Assembly: GCF_900155945.1 (NCBI RefSeq)
Contig: NZ_FTMN01000003.1
Coordinates: 1 to 64,000 of the forward strand
Source: Marinobacterium stanieri
Lineage (GTDB): Bacteria; Pseudomonadota; Gammaproteobacteria; Pseudomonadales; Balneatricaceae
Length of the DNA: 64,000 nucleotides
Reading direction: 5' to 3'
The position numbers and the translations under genes are program-made. Below, in pieces: positions 61,725 through 64,000 of the stretch. Below the pieces are notes generated by a model. That model worked only from the letters and a program-made list of their open reading frames with translations. It made no database searches and was not told the origin of the DNA. How positions within the stretch are numbered: position 1 is the stretch's first letter; each line of letters starts with the position of its first letter.

Positions 61725-62324
61725 TTAAATGAACAGGGTCGTTACCGTTAATGCCAGCATAGCACCCAGAGTGCGATTGAAGAACCGCAGGCGTTTGGGT
61801 GTGTTCAGCCAGCGGCTGATCAATTGGCCACAGACGGCCCAGCAACCCACGCACACAAAGCAGGCTACAAATGACAGGCCTACAAACAGGCTGAGATAGA
61901 GGTTTGCTTCCGCCTGGCTGGCAACGAAGAGGGCGACGCCTGACATGGCAACAAGCCAGGCCTTGGGATTTAACAGCTGAGCCAAAGCGCCCTGAGCAAG
62001 GCTTGGCGGGCTGCTCAAGCCTGTGCTCCCCGTATCAGTCTCGGCGGCTGCCGTGGCGATTTTGAAGGCCATGTAGAGCAGGAAGGCAGCACCGGCATAC
62101 TGCAGGATATGGGTGAACTGAGGTAATACCTGGTTCAGGCTGTTTAACCCCAGCCCACTTACTAACACGACTAGTACATAGCCAAGGGTTGCGCCGGATA
62201 CATGCGGTAAGGTTTTACGCCAGCCAAAGTTAGCACCGGAACTGGTCGCAATGATGTTGACGGGGCCTGGGGTAATCGCACCAATTAAGGCAAAACTGAG
62301 CATGGAAAGGGCTGAAGTCAGCAT
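61725..62324 (-). CDS. LysE family exporter (AraC-linked)
   Basis: A 199-residue six-helix LysE/RhtB exporter: ITPGPVNIIATSSGANFGWRKTLPHVSG in parts (ITPGPVNIIA, ANFGWRKTLPHVSG) and LLNPKAWLVAMSG. A near-perfect Shine-Dalgarno, GGAGGTGA, lies just before the ATG at 62324, suggesting strong translation. Followed at once by the AraC-type regulator gene. It is closest in motif to the MocR-linked exporter. Substrate unknown. Confidence 0.92.
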   Translation of the reverse strand: MLTSALSMLSFALIGAITPGPVNIIATSSGANFGWRKTLPHVSGATLGYVLVVLVSGLGLNSLNQVLPQFTHILQYAGAAFLLYMAFKIATAAAETDTGSTGLSSPPSLAQGALAQLLNPKAWLVAMSGVALFVASQAEANLYLSLFVGLSFVACFVCVGCWAVCGQLISRWLNTPKRLRFFNRTLGAMLALTVTTLFI

Positions 62325-62411
62325 GGGGTCACCTCCAATTTTTATTTGGTGCTAGCCTAATAGCGAACCAACGGCGTCTATAGAACAAAATTGCAAACAG
62401 GGATGAATAAG

Positions 62412-62840
62412 ATGAAACAGGTGATGCAGCAGCGATTGAGTGTAGTGACACTGGGGGTGAGCGATTTGAACCGGGCCCGTGAATTTTACGAGGCGATGGG
62501 CTGGCAGGTCGGCGCGTCTGAAGGCGAGATTGTTTTCTTCCAGCTCAATGGCCTGATACTGGCGCTTTACCCGCATGACGCCTTGGCAGAGGATGCTCAG
62601 GTTCCAGTGGCGCCTGCTGCCGGTGCTCGCATGACTCTGGCGCAAAATGTTGAGAGCCCGCAGCAAGTTGATGACGTGCTGGCGCTTGCCGAGCAAGCTG
62701 GTGGACATATCACCAAGCCGGGTCAGAAGGTGTTCTGGGGTGGTTATTCCGGCTACTTTTCAGACCCGGACGGGCACCTGTGGGAGATTGCACATAACCC
62801 GTTCTGGTTGATTGATGACCAAGGTAATGTGCATCTCTAA
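62412..62840 (+). CDS. VOC (glyoxalase-fold) protein
   Basis: A 142-residue vicinal-oxygen-chelate protein, opening LSVVTLGVSDLNRAREFYEAMGW and closing with GYSGYFSDPDGHLWEIAHNP, the second module signature with D-P-D-G-H-x-W-E. The glutamate of WEIA is a likely metal ligand. Function unknown. Start codon among ATG 62403, 62412 and 62424 is uncertain; I chose 62412 for the AGGGA eight bases upstream. It is followed by a terminator. Confidence 0.85.
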   Translation: MKQVMQQRLSVVTLGVSDLNRAREFYEAMGWQVGASEGEIVFFQLNGLILALYPHDALAEDAQVPVAPAAGARMTLAQNVESPQQVDDVLALAEQAGGHITKPGQKVFWGGYSGYFSDPDGHLWEIAHNPFWLIDDQGNVHL

Positions 62841-62879
62841 ACCGGGCTGACGGTGGTAATCGCGGTAAAAAGAGTCTAT

Positions 62880-62920
62880 ACGTTTCTTAAAAGAGACGTT
62901 TTCTTTGTTTTTTTTTGGGG
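62880..62920 (+). terminator. Terminator after the VOC gene
   Basis: ACGTTTCTT (62880-62888) and AAGAGACGT (62891-62899) pair at 8 of 9 positions, followed by TTTTCTTTG and a run of nine or more T. The remaining 130 bases before the next gene show nothing else certain. Confidence 0.65.
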
Positions 62921-63050
62921 CTCTTGTCATGTCTCTGGCCCAGAAATGAAATTAAGCCTATGATCATTACTGCGATTACTTGCTGATTGCGGGCATCAAC
63001 TTTGGCATGTACGCCTTGGCAGGCATTTCCTCTCTGCATGGAGTAGCGGA

Positions 63051-64000
63051 ATGAAACGGACGGATCAGACACTGCTGGAACAGATGCGCATCACCGAACT
63101 TGAGATCGAGAACCGCAAGGCGCTGTTCATGATCGAGAACGATGATGTTGAAGTCCTGACACGTGTAAAGCCTCTAATCGAGCGAGAAGTCGAGTCTTTG
63201 GTGCGTGAGTTCTATGAATTGCAAACCAGTGTGCCTGAAATTGCGCTTTTGATCGGTGATGCCGATACGCTGGGGCGGCTGCGTTCCGCTCAGCGGAAAT
63301 ATGTCATTGACCTGTTTAGCGGCTTCTACGATATCGAATACGTCAATAATCGTCTGCGCATCGGTATGGTGCATAAGCGTATCGGTGTCGAACCCAAACT
63401 CTACCTTGCCGCTATCCAGCAGTTGCAGACTCTTTTGGGTCATCTCCTCAGGCGAATCATTCCGGACCCCAAGGAATGTCGCAGGGTAATTCGAGCGGCT
63501 GAAAAGCTGTTTATGTTCGATATTTCGCTGGTGTTTGATACCTATATCCGCAGCTTGATTTCCGAGATCGAAACATCGCGCGAGAAATCAGAACGCTACG
63601 CCGTCGAGTTGGAGTACAAGGTTCAGGAACGTACCGAGCAGCTGGAGATCATGTCCCGTACAGATCCGCTCACGGGGCTGTTGAATGTGCGTTTTCTCAC
63701 CGAGATGCTGACGCAGTCATTGCGTGCGGCGCAGCGGCGGCTGGAGCCTCTGACGCTGGTGTACATGGATATCAATGATTTCAAGGAAGTGAATGATACC
63801 CAGGGGCATCAACGGGGTGATGAAATCCTGTGTACTGTGGCGGACAGCATCAAAAACCTGTCACGGCTGGAAGATCAGGCCTTCCGTTATGGCGGGGATG
63901 AGTTTTGCATCATCTTGCCCAAGTGTAATGAGCAGCAGGCCATTCAGTTGTTCGATGAACGGCTGCATGCCCACATTCGTGAGCAGGAACCGGATCTGAC
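63051..64000 (+). CDS. Globin-coupled sensor diguanylate cyclase, partial at right edge
   Basis: At least 316 residues before the window ends. The N-terminal protoglobin-type sensor (about 1-165) has the family segment RLRIGMVHKRIGVEPKLYLAA, whose histidine (near 105) is the likely haem ligand for oxygen. A coiled-coil linker (about 165-200; VQERTEQLE) leads into a GGDEF domain: RTDPLTGLLNVRFL, MDINDFKEVNDTQGHQRGDE and GGDEF, with RLED five residues before, an intact inhibitory site. It should make cyclic di-GMP in response to oxygen. Start at ATG 63051. Confidence 0.93.
   Translation, partial: MKRTDQTLLEQMRITELEIENRKALFMIENDDVEVLTRVKPLIEREVESLVREFYELQTSVPEIALLIGDADTLGRLRSAQRKYVIDLFSGFYDIEYVNNRLRIGMVHKRIGVEPKLYLAAIQQLQTLLGHLLRRIIPDPKECRRVIRAAEKLFMFDISLVFDTYIRSLISEIETSREKSERYAVELEYKVQERTEQLEIMSRTDPLTGLLNVRFLTEMLTQSLRAAQRRLEPLTLVYMDINDFKEVNDTQGHQRGDEILCTVADSIKNLSRLEDQAFRYGGDEFCIILPKCNEQQAIQLFDERLHAHIREQEPDL

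Noticed and set aside
1-64000. tRNA genes, CRISPR arrays, insertion sequences
   Set aside because: No T-loop motifs in a tRNA context, no spaced direct repeats and no transposase frames were recognised.

Overview
The window looks like chromosome from a gammaproteobacterium of the Pseudomonas/Marinobacterium kind. The evidence is a hypFABCDE operon, an ErcA/PedABC-type alcohol-oxidation cluster with its two-component systems, RhlE, PhhB, several diguanylate cyclases and chemoreceptors, an OprC-type receptor and a TRAP binding protein. Base composition is moderate in GC except for the left 2.3 kb, which is more AT-rich. I saw no tRNA, rRNA, CRISPR array, transposase or prophage gene.

Layout. 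1-5.5 kb: an accessory strip of small plus-strand genes (overlapping orphans, GNAT acetyltransferase, DUF2164, a frameshifted NAD(P)-binding protein, glyoxalase-fold protein, DoxX, zinc-ribbon membrane protein, Asp/Glu racemase). 5.5-12.1 kb: a minus-strand unit of a gamma-glutamylcyclotransferase-like protein, a degenerate MBL-like protein and a 1680-residue pseudokinase-ATPase-GAF-GGDEF regulator. 12.3-15.7 kb: a very large phosphoesterase. 15.8-18 kb: a small monooxygenase-fold protein and a periplasmic binding domain fused to GGDEF behind a possible Pho box. 18-24 kb: the complete NiFe-hydrogenase maturation operon, without structural genes. 24-28 kb: MocR regulator divergent from a LysE exporter, then a PAS chemoreceptor. 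28.3-39 kb: NDH-2, ErcA-like alcohol dehydrogenase, hybrid kinase, the PQQ-alcohol-associated ABC operon with its beta-propeller and binding protein, a cupredoxin-like protein that lacks copper ligands, and a NarL-type two-component pair. The PQQ dehydrogenase itself is not present. 39-40.6 kb: flavin monooxygenase and pterin dehydratase.

40.7-47.5 kb holds the most interesting system: a perfect 17-bp Zur-type palindrome on the promoter of a four-gene operon. It encodes a TonB-dependent receptor, an exported and C-terminally anchored CobN-like chelatase, an ExbB/TolQ-like channel and a DUF2149 (ExbD-like) protein. I read this as a zinc-starvation outer-membrane uptake and periplasmic metal-release machine with its own proton-driven motor.

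47.6-64 kb: FIST-domain chemoreceptor, leucine-rich-repeat protein, a LysR/class II aldolase/orphan TRAP binding protein locus, LysE exporter, OprC/NosA-type copper receptor with CxxxM and HxM motifs, a MarR-controlled HlyD/DUF2955 efflux operon with a clear inverted-repeat operator, RhlE, AraC plus LysE, a glyoxalase-fold protein, and a globin-coupled diguanylate cyclase cut by the right edge. Common themes are cyclic-di-GMP synthesis (three cyclases with different sensors, all with intact GG(D/E)EF and RxxD sites), metal acquisition, periplasmic alcohol oxidation and amino-acid-type export (three LysE proteins).
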